Position numbers and translations under genes: made by a program. A stretch of DNA of 64,000 nucleotides from contig CM054183.1 in assembly GCA_028829895.1 (NCBI GenBank), forward strand, positions 75,937,571 to 76,001,570, given 5' to 3'. This DNA comes from Sinotaia quadrata. Its lineage: Eukaryota; Mollusca; Gastropoda; Architaenioglossa; Viviparidae. The notes beneath the pieces are model-generated. The model made no database searches. It saw nothing but the letters and a program-made list of their open reading frames with translations, and was not told the origin of the DNA. This document shows positions 48,857 through 61,900 of this stretch, one piece after another; position 1 is the stretch's first letter; every line of letters begins with the position of its first letter.

Positions 48857-49864
48857 GCGCACATTTAATTCTAAGAATATACAATTACTGCAAATTCATA
48901 TTTTAAGTGATCTGAAACGTATCAGCTAACAACTTTCTTATTTATCTGGTGGTTATTTTTTTTAAAATGAAGGCTATTAAGAATTAGTTTCTTGATTTTT
49001 AAAATCATTATCATTCATCAGAAAACTGCTCTTATACCCTTTACGAACTACCAATATTCTGTAATTATCTAGTTATTATCGAAAGGTTAGTATGCTGTAT
49101 AGATGAGTCCTTAGCTTTCAATGACAGATCATGTGTTGCAAGCAGACGACATAGTTCAAGAACCTAACCTTCACACAGTTAACAAAGAACAAGTTCGACG
49201 TGCAGTAGAGTGCGCTATGAGCCATCTGGCACGATCCACCTTGCCCCATACACGACCTGTGCATTCTTTCCTCTCCACATCTCATTCAGAAACACGCGCA
49301 AGAGCCCTTTCCTGTGGAATGCTTTCATTAGACTTCGATTATCAGAATACCTCAAAACTTAAGGCAGTCGTGTGGATGCACTTTTTTTTCACGCATTGAA
49401 ATAAAGTGTTTTCTTGATATACTTTCATTTCTCTATTATGTTAATTGTTGCAAAGACACTGATTGTATTGTCAAGCGTTAAAATAACCACCCCAAAACAA
49501 ACTAAAAATAAAAACAAACATTTTCTGCAAGCACTGCCGTGTAAAGGAGGTAGGGAGGTGCGGTGTTTTCACCCCCCCACCTAAGGGTGATGAAAACATT
49601 ATAAGTATTATATTTGAAGAGATTTGTAGATCATGTCCAAACTCTTTCAGTCACGATAAATTATTCAATCTCTTTATAACTATATAACTATATATTAATA
49701 TAGTTAAATCTGAGCTAGATGTTTATATATATATCTCTCTACTTTTTCCATGCAGGAGGATAATTTACCGGAAGTCCAGGACAGGAAGTTTACATATTTC
49801 GGGAAGTGAAAAGTTTTTGTGCAACAAGACGGTGGATGTTAGTCAATAACTGTGGCAAAACAGA
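48857..49864. promoter_or_regulatory. Divergent SUR/SPT4 intergenic region
   Basis: About 1 kb between the two start codons, so the genes may share regulatory DNA unless SUR has an upstream noncoding exon inside SPT4. It holds ETS sites near SPT4 and a small imperfect hairpin near 49566-49597 (gttttcaccc against gggtgatgaaaac). A 92-codon open frame on the plus strand (49121-49399) has no recognised homology. Confidence 0.5.
49767..49789 (+). promoter_or_regulatory. Pair of ETS-type promoter sites upstream of SPT4
   Basis: ACCGGAAGT at 49767-49775, then ACAGGAAGT at 49781-49789, about 80-100 bases before the start codon. Paired CCGGAAGT sites are typical of TATA-less housekeeping promoters bound by GABP/ETS factors. 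No TATA box is evident close by. Confidence 0.55.
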
Positions 49865-49933
49865 ATGACTCTCCAAACCGTTCCGAAAGACTTGAGAAAC
49901 CTTAGAGCTTGTCTCCTTTGCTCTCTTGTTAAG
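49865..49933 (+). CDS. SUPT4H1: SPT4 exon 1
   Basis: 23 codons including the first zinc pair CLLC. Phase 0 exit at AAG with donor GTATTT. Confidence 0.95.
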
Positions 49934-52900
49934 GTATTTATTTTTGTCACTTTATTTTATTTTTTTAATTATCCAAGAATCAGAAAAGTATGGGTGTAAG
50001 ACTAGTTCAGTAGTTGACTCAGATCCAAAATTAAAGTTATCTTTGTAAATGTAATACTAATAGTTCTTAAATTTTATTTTACACTTTTTTAGAATGACAG
50101 TATTACAGTAGACAAATGACACTTATTCAAATATTTTGAGCGCACTCTAATCATTTATTTTATAACAAGAATGATGCTTTCAGAATTCAACAACAATGTT
50201 ATAATTTCATGAATTAAGAAAACATTAGACTTATAAAAACCATGGACTTTGGCATTAAGTCTTTTATTGTCATTGATTAGCCTAATGAACATTCTAAATC
50301 GTGCAAAACATAAGGATACATTACAGTAATAAAGTATTACTATTAGGAACATTTTTGTTTATTATAGTTATACTATTAGGGTGGGTTTTTTTTAATTTTA
50401 TTGAATTTTGTAGGCCTATTGAATTTAAATGTGAAATGAATCAAGCTGCAATTTCATTAATGTTCAGTATTAGTCTATAAAAAATTAAATTATCTGGGTC
50501 TGATAAAATTACAATGTTTAAATATATTACTCTCAAAAATAGTTTACATTTTTTACATTGTCTAATAAAGTAATAAAAATGTAATGTTTTATTTTATTTA
50601 TCTAACATTAATTTTGAACTTGAGAAATATACATGGATTATCATCCTAATTAAGTAATGTGCTGGAGGGTTTATTGCTTTTCTAATGTTTCACTTTTCCT
50701 TTCAGACTTATCAAATTTATTTCCAGTTTTATGTATTTTATTCTTGAAAACAGAAATAAACTAAATAACTCTTAAGTTTGTTTAACGTGAAGCTTCTGGC
50801 ATTGAGACATTTTTTATGGTACATTTCCCAGGGATGGAAATTGTAGGCCACATTTAATATGTCAAATCAATTGCTCTTTCATTCTTTGAAATGAAATGTT
50901 TAATTAAATTAGTTTATTATGGTGCTTAACTAAAGCTATAATTTTGAAAGGCATGTATCCAAATATTTGTTTTTAATTACTAATTTTTCAGCTTTTTTCT
51001 AGTTTAATTAAACATTCTGTATTTTGTGTAAAGAAATTTTACGTTTTAATTTATATTTGAAGGTTTAAAAATTGTGAGATCTTGTGTTGATACTCCTTAT
51101 AATATTTCTTATTGCATTGCACCATCATTAAGCCTACTATGATATTGAACTAAAATTTTATATATAATATAATTGTATCCAGAACTTATTTTTTATATTC
51201 ACGCTCACTGCTTGTCTTGCAAGGAATGTACATACAGTAGTATTCTAATTATCATTAGAACAATTAGGAAAATTTACATTTAATTTTATGATGACACTTC
51301 ATTCTTTGCACAACCTATTTAATTCATGAGATTGTAATATATACTTATTTTTTAAATTTTCAAATGGCCTTGTGCCGTTTATTTTTTTTAAAAATTATAT
51401 ATTTTTTTAATTTTCACATTCTCCAACAAACAAAAGAAATAAAATTTTATTCAGATTAAGTATATTCAATTTTAATTTTAATTTTATTTATGCTTTCTTT
51501 TTTTTTTTTTAACTCTAACTTTGCAGAAATGTATAATTATTAAAAGTCAAACATTTAAAAACGGTAATGGAATTTCCTTTAAAATATAATAATACCATTC
51601 ACTGATAGACACAATTCTCTTTTGTTTTAATTTTAAATAGACTCTTGAACAATTTGAATTTGATGGCTGTGATAACTGTGAGGAATATTTGCACATGAAG
51701 AACAACCGTGATGTTGTCTATGATTGTACAAGTTCCAATTTTGATGGGTAAGCTTAACATACCTGGTTATAAAAAAAAAAATTAAACAAATATTTTTTCA
51801 TTCTCACATATCTGGTCTAATAAACATTGAGTTTATCCTTAAGGACTGCTCACTGATGTAGTTTGCCAAGAGTTCCTTTTAATTCTTACTCTTTGAGTTT
51901 TATTTTGTTTCAGAAAAATCACATGTATGAAAGTGTATGAATAATATATTTTTCGGATATTTTCAACCTCAAGCTTGTACATTTAATACTAATATTATTT
52001 AAACCGCTGTAAAGACTTGTACAAACCATTTTTCGTTTGACGTCTTTCAGTAGGCCTATAGCTTTTCAGTTTTGAAACATTTGTGAATGCATGTATGTCA
52101 ACATGTTTAACAAATAAAATATCCATTATGTTGATTATTTATTTCATATTCATTTCTAATTATAAATATGTTTATGCAGTAATTTGGAATTACAGTTGAT
52201 ATTTTAAGACTGACACTCTAATTAGAACTAAAATTTCCTATTTTAATTATCTACCCTCTTAGATAAATACCCAAAACTAATATCTATTAATAAAGCTGCT
52301 TTCATTTCCTTTCATTTTGCATTTTATTTCATTGAAATGCATGCACTAATACCTAAGATATGATGTTTTTACTAACGTAACCCTAAATCTCACTGAAGAA
52401 ATCCTGAAAATTCTTGCCTGCAAGAGATAAAAAAGGAAAAGCGCCTGCCCAGTAAAGAGTTAAATGAAGAAACGAGAATAAAAGTACAGATTACGAATAT
52501 TTGAAACACGAGACTGATGCGCGCCATTATGCTTCTTCTGTCAGTTAGCAAGCTGTTCCGTTTTTCTTCCACTCTATTTTTGCTTTGCTGAAATGCAAGA
52601 GTCAAGTTCTACTTGCAAGCAAGCTGTTTTGTTTTTGCTGATATGCAAGCATTGATAAACTTCATCCCTTGCTGCCATCAAGCTTCAATTATCTCAACTT
52701 TGCTAATGTCGACATTCGTATGAGTCGACGGTTGAAGTTCGAAGTTTTACTTCCACATTGACAACTGTTAACTGCCATTGGATTTTCTGAAGGATCCATG
52801 AGCAATTCTTGTTGGGACTCTGTGTAGATTCTAGAGAAGTGTGGAATGCTGCGTGTGCTATGACGTACCTGGAGGGTATGACGAGTAGTATCTTCTAACT

Positions 52901-55900
52901 GGAAGAAGATTCATAGACAACCAGTTACACTTGCTTGAAGAATTGGGTCCACTCAAGAAAGCCGAGTTACTGTGGGGAGCTGCTGCGAGGAGTATAAGTC
53001 AGACTCTGCCAAGTAACTGTTGGAACCATAAGAGCCTAATAAAAGGGCCAGGTGTTGGAAATTAGAACTGTGTAAACTTTATCCACGTTATTTCATTCAA
53101 GGACAGTAGTAAAGACTGAGTTTTGAGCATTGTGCAAATTCGGACAAGAAACTGATTTGTGTTTATGCTGTGTAATTCGTATTGGACAAGAATTGTGACT
53201 AAGTGCTTGTGTTGTACATTCTGTGCAGATTATTCAAACATTCATGTGACAGTATGCAGAACTGTTATCAGGCAAGGCCATTATCACAAGACTTTTAACT
53301 CTTTACCAGGCAGATGTTTTTCCTTTTTTGGCTCTGAACGGGCAAGATTTTTCAGGATGTCAGTGATTTCAGGATTTCAGGGGTACGTCGGTAAAAACAT
53401 CATATCTTAGGTATTAGTGCATATATTTCAATGAAATAAAATGCAAAATGAAAGGAAATGAAAGCAGCTTTATTAATATCCTTAATTGAAGTATACTTTC
53501 GGGTGTTAAATTTGAATCCATGCGTGAAAATATATATTTACACCAAAAAAAATTGTCCATTTATTGTCCGCTACAAACACTATGTACACACACTTTGTTG
53601 ATGCCAGGAACACTAATCTGTTGTCAGACGATCAATACATCTCTTTTTTCGGCAGGTTGTGAATTCCTATCAGAATCGTAAGTCCAAAATAAGTCTTAAT
53701 TTCAGTGGCATTAGTTTCCTTCCAACCTGGATCGCCATTTTGTTTTTTCACAATTTTTGGATGTGCGTACTTGTTCGTTTATTCTGCTATCTTGTCAAAT
53801 GTTTCTTCTTTGAAAAACTGATAGAAGAAAGCCAGATGAGTACTATCATTAGTTACAGTCACATTCTGCCCCATTTCTGTTATAAATTTCGATATATTCA
53901 GTGCTAAAGTACTGTTATTCCAACTATGTGCTTCTCCAGATACCCATTCCCCCAACTCCTCTTCGATATCCTCAGAATCTGATGCACTCTCCTCCAAAAT
54001 TTGAAAGATACTACTTGTGCACGCTACTGACACTAATGTCACTTCTAATCCTATCGTCCAATTCAAAATAAACTTCTCTTATCTCATTATCTGATAAATT
54101 GAATCCATTAAACTTTTCATTAACGATCGATGATTCTAAGAAATCCATTTGAAACACCAAATGCGAAAAACAAAGAAAACTTTATGAAAAAATGAATGCT
54201 GCCACATGAAAATGATTCAAATGGCGCGGAAATCGTTGTACAAACGTCATGCTTCCTGTAGACACCGGATATGATGTAAACATGGGAAGGAAAGAGCACT
54301 GGTTGCTATGGGCAGCATTGGGCGTTCTGCCCTATACGATGTATGGGCGGCGTTGGGCGTTCCGCCCGGGAAAGAATTAACTGCCAGCCAACCCTACACA
54401 AGAACAAGACTATGCTCACAGGCCGCTATTAGGTGAATCATCATTATGAATTTTCTGTGTAATCTGTACGTTTTCATGATTTCTTCATGAATTCATAAAT
54501 TCCTTATCTATTTCTGATTCTTCTCTTTAATATCTTACATTGACTAACTGTATTATTTATTTAGTTGGCTTATTGACATTGAGGATTTATGTAAGCTAAA
54601 CTAAGTTGTGAAGATTTTTCTTTGATGTAAAATTCCTAGTAATTGTTCCATGGAATTGACATGATATATTTTTCTTGATTGACTGAATTCTATGTATCTT
54701 GGATGAGATTGTGATTTCTGAAAAATTGCCTTTTGTGTAATTTTGATGACATTAATTGTAAAACTATTTTTAATTATTATTTATTTTTCTTTAATAAATT
54801 GTTGATTTTATAACTATCCACTCTCGTTACATTGATAGAGAAGCACTTGTGCATGATGATGGGTGGGGGCTGCCAATGATGTAACGACAATAGAAAGACG
54901 GTTAAGTTCAAGTTTGGGATAGTTCCCGTCATCTTAGAGAGCTTATAATTATATGTGAGGGGCTGGATTAAAGACAAAGATTGACAAGATAATTCAATTA
55001 AGGTCTGTTAATCTGGACAGGTAACACTAGGACAGAGTTAATTAATTAGCAGACTGTTCCAGGGATTGACCTAGTTGCTCTCGTGACCACAAAGACAAAA
55101 GACCCCTGTCAGGTGACTGTGCATGCTATTTGCATGAGAGGATTATTGTTTATGTATTAATTATGAAATAAAATATAAATTAATAATTAGCACTTAGCAG
55201 ACAGGAACTTTTTCACACATTCTCTGGACAAGTTTACTATTTCTTGACGAAGTACAAAAAATAAAGTGGATTAAATCTAATTATTTTGCATGTTAAAGTC
55301 TACAACAGGGCCTAATGCTCACATAAAATATAAGAAAAGAGAAAAATTATGAATATGTTGATGTTATTTGAGTTTGAAATATGTTTTTAAAAAAACACTT
55401 TTCTTTTCAAAACTTTAGAAAGTGAGGTTGAAATGTGTTTTACCAGGAAAAAAATTAAAATAAGCAATATAATTATTTTATTACAACAAACATTTTTTTA
55501 AAATTAACCTAAGTTATTAACTTAATCTGGATATTTGTTTATTTAAAACAGAATATAAAACTATAACTTCATCATATGGAAATTTATTTGGCTCCCAGCG
55601 ACAAAAAATATCACCCATCATAAAATAAGCTCTATTTTTCTCAAGTAAACATAAAACAGGCCATGTTTGAAATAAAAATAATTAAACCTACTAAGTGTTA
55701 GTCATGTTTTTGCTAAAATGGGGCCTCACAGCCTTATGTCAATGTGATTGAAAAATTTGCTTTAGTTTGGAAATCTTTTTGCTCGCTACCACACAACATT
55801 TTTAAAAAATCAGTAAGGGCATAAATTTTAAAGCTCAAGTTTTCGTAATTAGTTAAATACTTGGCTCATTTTGAAATTATTGTAGTAAACACAGTTGAAT

Positions 55901-58900
55901 GAACATTTTCTCTCTGAAAATTTGCACTGAATAGAGTGTTCATTCTTTTAAGAAACTAGTATTTAAAATATCATGCTGCTGTGGTTATGGTTTTGAGCAA
56001 AGAGTTTCCATTGGTTAACTGAAATAGCATCTTCTTCAAGTCTTCAAGTTCTAACAATGGCCGTATCGTGTGTTAGAAAATTTAGAGCTGCAGCAAACTT
56101 CTGAGCAATTAATCTTGATGCTTGTTACGCTTATATCAGTTAGTATTGCATTCAATAAATATAGCACTTTTTTTATATGAATTTATTTATTAATTGCCAG
56201 TTAATGATATGATGCCTTGAATATGTACTTTATAATATATTATGAGCATGTTTACATAACGAAGAGCTATGTTTTGTAAAATATATTCTCAGAAAAGAAC
56301 TTACGCATTTTTATCAGCTAGAATCGCATACGTATTTTATAATTTTAACTTTGCCATTTCATAACTTAAGATTTTTAATTTTTACATTGCATCAAAACTG
56401 AGCATTAACTCATCTTGTAAAGTGATGACAATTAACTTGTATTTTCAAATGACAATATTTCATAAACTATTGGAGGTTTTCTCTTAGAATTTTGCATGCA
56501 ACATTATATCATCTAATACTATTATGTTAAACCATTTGTTTTATCCTGAATCAAATTTGAAAAATTGGTTGGGGCTACCCAGTAACAGAAAACTTCTAAT
56601 TATTTTTCTCATTGTGGAGCATTTGATTATGTATGAATATCTATAAAAAAAAAAAACCAAAAAAAACCCCACTTATTTATTTAAAAGTCACATTTTAACT
56701 TTCTTTAAATTGTTGCTTCAAAAGTTTGTTCGAGAAATTTTGATAAGTGGACATAGAGCTTGATAAAGAATGCAGGTAGACGATTCATGTGTCATGTTTT
56801 TAAGTGTGGCTGCCATAAACAGGAAGGGGTAATGTGGCATCTTCATGCTTGGGCAGAATGAGCAAAAATGTAACTTACTAAAGATTACTTTATAATTTAT
56901 AAATTATATAATATTTTAACCAAAAATTACTAAGAAAAGCATTGACCCTGTTTAAAATTGGAATTGATTTAATATAATTTCCTTCTAAATAATTTGAATT
57001 CTGTTTCAAACTAGTGAGACACTTGAATTTTAAGAAATAACTATTTTTTTAAAAATTCTTTTAATTTGAAATTTAAACCATAAACAAACAAAAGGCATTA
57101 CATTTAGTTGATCTGAATCTCTTCTGTGAATTTTGATTCTCTAAGTATAAAGCAGATGATTTTATTAATAAATGATCACAAGAAAGTAGTTTAGAGTACA
57201 GTTATAATCATATCTACTTAACATTGGTAATGGTATGGGTTATATCTTCCTCAACCTGTTGTAGTTAATCATTATAGTCTCTCCTGAAACATTGTTTCTC
57301 AAACAAGAGACAGACTCCAGAATTCAGCTTGTGTACGTTCAAAAAACAATTACTCTTGTAATTTTGTTCTTTTCTATAGAAAACATTTAAACACTTTATC
57401 TGTGAATTTCATGTACAACACTGGCTTAACAGCAGAGAATGATCACTATTTCTGATTGAAAATGTAATGTCATTGACTTTTTCTTTCACAAATATTAAAT
57501 AATAAAAAAAGTATTACATAAATATTTCAGCATTTCATTTTTTTTTTAAAGGTGAAAGTACTTGATTTAGATATACTGTAACCATTCTCAAAAGTGTGAG
57601 ATATTACCACTTGTGTAAACCAAAATATATTTCCCTTATAATGAACTATAAAGCTATTATAGGTCAAGGGTATTGCCAAACATTATTGCTGATTCAGGTT
57701 TAAGTACACAGTGTTGGTGGGGGGAAGGGTGAAATCAGTCCTTTTCTTAATTAATATTTTCTTAGATGTTGAATTAATAAATTCACATTGGTTTGTCAAG
57801 TTCAGAAGCAACTGATTGATTTTGTTTACAGAATGATAGCAATGATCAGCCCTGAGGACAGCTGGGTTGCAAAATGGCAGAGAATAGGTAATTACTAAGA
57901 GATGAAACTACTGGCCTTGTCATTAATTGATTAAACAGATTATTAATTGCATCACATAATTTCTTAATATCTGAATCCTTGATTTGTATCATATGGGTAA
58001 ATAGTGAATAAAATCTGGAGAACTATATTTAAATCATTTATGATGACTTTGTTATGCTTAACTTGTCCCAATAATAAGTTTATTCACACTATTAAATCTG
58101 TTTTGATTTGATTATCATTGCTTTGAGCAAGACCTTGATCCATGTAATTAATAATCATTAATCTGAATGATGCTTAAAACTGAGCAGTTGACATCATCTC
58201 TTGTGGGGTGAAAATTTTTATATAACTTCTCTTACTTAATAGCTGTTTATCCATATATATATACATACTTGTAGTAATGTAAGTGTTTACATATGTTCTT
58301 TACACTTTCTTATAGTCTATCTAGCTATATATATAGAACTTAGAAGACACACTGTATTATATTGTAATGTCATGGCCTACCCTTCTGGATGGTGGGTGTT
58401 AGCAGTGAAGCTGACGACACACCAACCTTGCAGAGTGGAAAAAACAAACTATGTCTCAGATGATGTTGATGTTCTGTGTGTGTGCATGCATGGTAAAGTT
58501 TGAAAGCCAGTGGTGTGTGAATGTGAGCATGTGGGTGTGAATGCGAAATGAGGAATGAACAAACAGTCAACCGCACTAGTTCCCATTTTCGCAAACCGAG
58601 ACAGACTCAGGTAGTAAAATGATAATAAATGAGAATTTATTTACGGTACTGGGCCACACTAGCAGATGGTTGTTAGTCTCTCATCCAATAAGTCATTCAT
58701 TCACACTTTCATGGGATAGGGGACCAAAGCGATAAAATGATGAATAAGTAAAACAACAACAAAAAACCATAATAAAAATAAACAATATACTAACAACAGT
58801 GTAATGCACAATATAAACAGTGGTGATAACTGCGAACAATCAAATATACAAGTACGTGGCTGAAAACCCCATTTGTATAAATGAAAATATATGAAACATT

Positions 58901-61900
58901 AATAGCAAGCATTACTAACCACAGAAATCACATAAGCAAATTATTAACAAAATGAATCATCAATAAAATGTTCACTGACCAAAATGTCAATGGTCAGATG
59001 TGAAAAGAACTTATTTCAATATAGTGATATTATAAACAACAGTAACAATAATCTAAACCACCTACCTACCTATGAGAATGCGCCCTAATATTTCTACTTA
59101 CAGTTCTTTTGAAGGGTTGATGAAACTTGACAACCACACTGACTAACACATGTCCAGTCATATATAAACACACTTCCTTCCATGAAAATAAAACACAATG
59201 TTCCTCGGTGAACACTGGAACAAAAATATGAAGGGTGATCTCCCCCGATCAAGACAGAAGATATACTAACAAGGGCTGGAGAACCCAGTTTCCTATACAT
59301 AAACACAGGCTGGAGAACCCGGGGTGATTTTTCTCGTTGAAGAACATAGAAAGCATTTCACATTGAAGAACATCGAAATCACAAATAGTGATGACCAAAT
59401 GCTCAATTGAAAGTGGTGATGAATGTCCTCTCCAAGCATGGCCCTGTTCTGTCAGTTCAGTCGGGACACTGATGACAGCTGCCATCTGTGGTATAGTCCA
59501 TTTGGAAGACAAGACTCGGGGTCACACTGACCTGAACACAGACTGAATAGTATGAAACTCAAATCACTAACAGTCAAGAGTCTAACATGACAGTGAATAT
59601 TCGCAGGGTCTTTACTAAAATTCTTGAAAATTTAATAAAGACCGGCACCGACTATAGTGCAGAGAAAAAAAACATCATCAAACTTGCATCTCCTTTCTAG
59701 TTGCGCATACACCCACTCTTCAGAAAAGGGGCATCTCAGTGTTTATAAATGATAGTCGAAATCCCCAAACTGTCGAAGGTTTGGGATATTGAGCACGTCA
59801 AAAGCATGCTTAAAATGTCCTGAGGTTGGTAAAGATGTTTTTACCGATAAACCCTGAAAATCGAGTCTGTGAATGTGCTCATAAAATGATATAATCTGTG
59901 TGCATGTATCGGGCTAATAAATACTGTTGCAGGAAACTGTAAGTTGAGACTTAAATGTGAGAGAGAGTGGAGTTAAAGATGAATAAACTGGTTGTTACCT
60001 GATTATATTTTATATTCCTTGTTTTACTTGAATCTCCTGGTTCACTGATTATAAACCTCTTTGACCATAGTAGAAGTGAGAAGTATCTACCATAGTGTAT
60101 AAGTGTAAGGAATACACTGCACTCTTGAAAGTTTCAAAGCAGGAAGTAGAGTGGCTAATTGTGGAGAGCTGAAGGTAATCAACTGTGAAGAGCTGAGACA
60201 GGTCAGTTGTAGAAAGCTGAGAGTGGTCACTTGTGAAGAGCTGAGAAGGGTCAGCTGTGTAGAGCTAAAAGTGGTCAGTTGTGGAAAGCTGAGAATGACC
60301 ATTTGTGGAGAACTGAAAGTGGTCATTTGTAGGTGTTGGGTTAAATTTCGATTTCTGTATCAGAAGGTTTGTGGAGAGCTAAGCGTCAACAGTAATGTTT
60401 TGCCTAAACCAATAGCTTTGCAGGATTGATCTTCATGTATTCATAGTCTGGGGTGGCCAGTATAAACTCCAATTTCTGTATTGGAAGGTTAGTTTGTGAA
60501 GAGCTGAGGACCAGTGTATGTGTCTCATCTGTTTTGTCATATGTCACTGCAGCCATATGTAGCTCATGCTATCTACCTTTAGTTTAAATATTAATCAACA
60601 GAGCAGTTACTTTTACTATTAAGGATTTTTGCCTGGATGTATCAATAAATTATCTTTTGAATATATTTTGTTTTGTTGATATTTTTGGCTCTTGATTTTG
60701 CTTGAAAATATTATTAGTCTGACGTTCAATTCCTTTTCTATGCATCTTGTATTTTATTAATGCTTTTCCATTTAAACATTTTATTAAATTATTTTTCTTA
60801 TTTAATTTATTTCTGATCCAGTGTTGAGTTTTGTGACCATATTTTTTAATGTCACACTGTAACTGTCTTTGTGTTTTTGTGATGTCAGAGTAGTGTTGTA
60901 TATGTTGTCTTCTCATGTCATTGCCTGCCAAGCATGACGAACAGCAGCCTGACTGGGAGTGGAGGGTCGAGCCAAGAAACAGGGTAGGTGCTGTAAATGG
61001 GAAGATGGTCTCCCCTAGATTATGGTAAGATGGTACTATGGGGTATGCTGGTTAATAATTAGTATTTAGCTAACTTATCCCACCCACACCATCACATTCA
61101 GAAAGAACATATTTCAAAGCAAAATAATGAAAATCTGTGATCAAAGCCAATTCGCAATTTGTTGAAACAAACTAAATGACAATATAAAGAAATACTTTTC
61201 AATTAAATGTCTTTAGATGGGCAATTTATAATGGTATGTTTATTATATAAATGCAAACACATAATTTGTTATTGGTTTTATTCTATATGCTGAAAAATTA
61301 TTATGCATTGTATTGAGATATTCCACTGATTAATTTTTTAAAATGTAATTTATGTAGCCAGTTTTTGACAGATGAGAAGACATCATTCATTATTCATAAA
61401 ATAAATTTACAAGGATGTGGTAATTAAATAAAATAACATGCATAATATAAAATTAGTATTTAGCTAACTTATCCCACCCACACCACATTCAGAAAGAACA
61501 CATTTCAAAGCAAAATAATGAAAATCTGTGATCAAAGCCAATTCGCAATTTGTTGAAACAAACTAAATGACAATATAAAGAAATACTTTTCAATTAAATG
61601 TCTTTAGATGGGCAATTTATAATGGTATGTTTATTATATAAATGCAAACACATAATTTGTTATTGGTTTTATTCTATATGCTGAAAAATTATTATGCATT
61701 GTATTGAGATATTCCACTGATTAATTTTTTAAAATGTAATTTATGTAGCCAGTTTTTGACAGATGAGAAGACATCATTCATTATTCATAAAATAAATTTA
61801 CAAGGATGTGGTAATTAAATAAAATAACATGCATAATATAATATTCTTCATAGTTCATGCAGTTTAATATCCTGTGAAGAAAACTAACCTGCAAAATATA

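Larger units (their letters stand above)
51748..57831 (+). other. SPT4 intron 2
   Basis: Contains the piggyBac-type pieces and a GC-richer mosaic (52460-55000). The mosaic's right part ends like an LTR on the plus strand (AATAAA at 54793, then ...CTCTCGTTACA at 54831), but I could not find its start. About 55300-57830 is AT-rich with nothing recognised. Confidence 0.65.

Noticed and set aside
49121..49399. 92-codon plus-strand open frame between SUR and SPT4
   Set aside because: No family recognised and no splice or start context. It may be upstream transcript sequence but cannot be called a gene.
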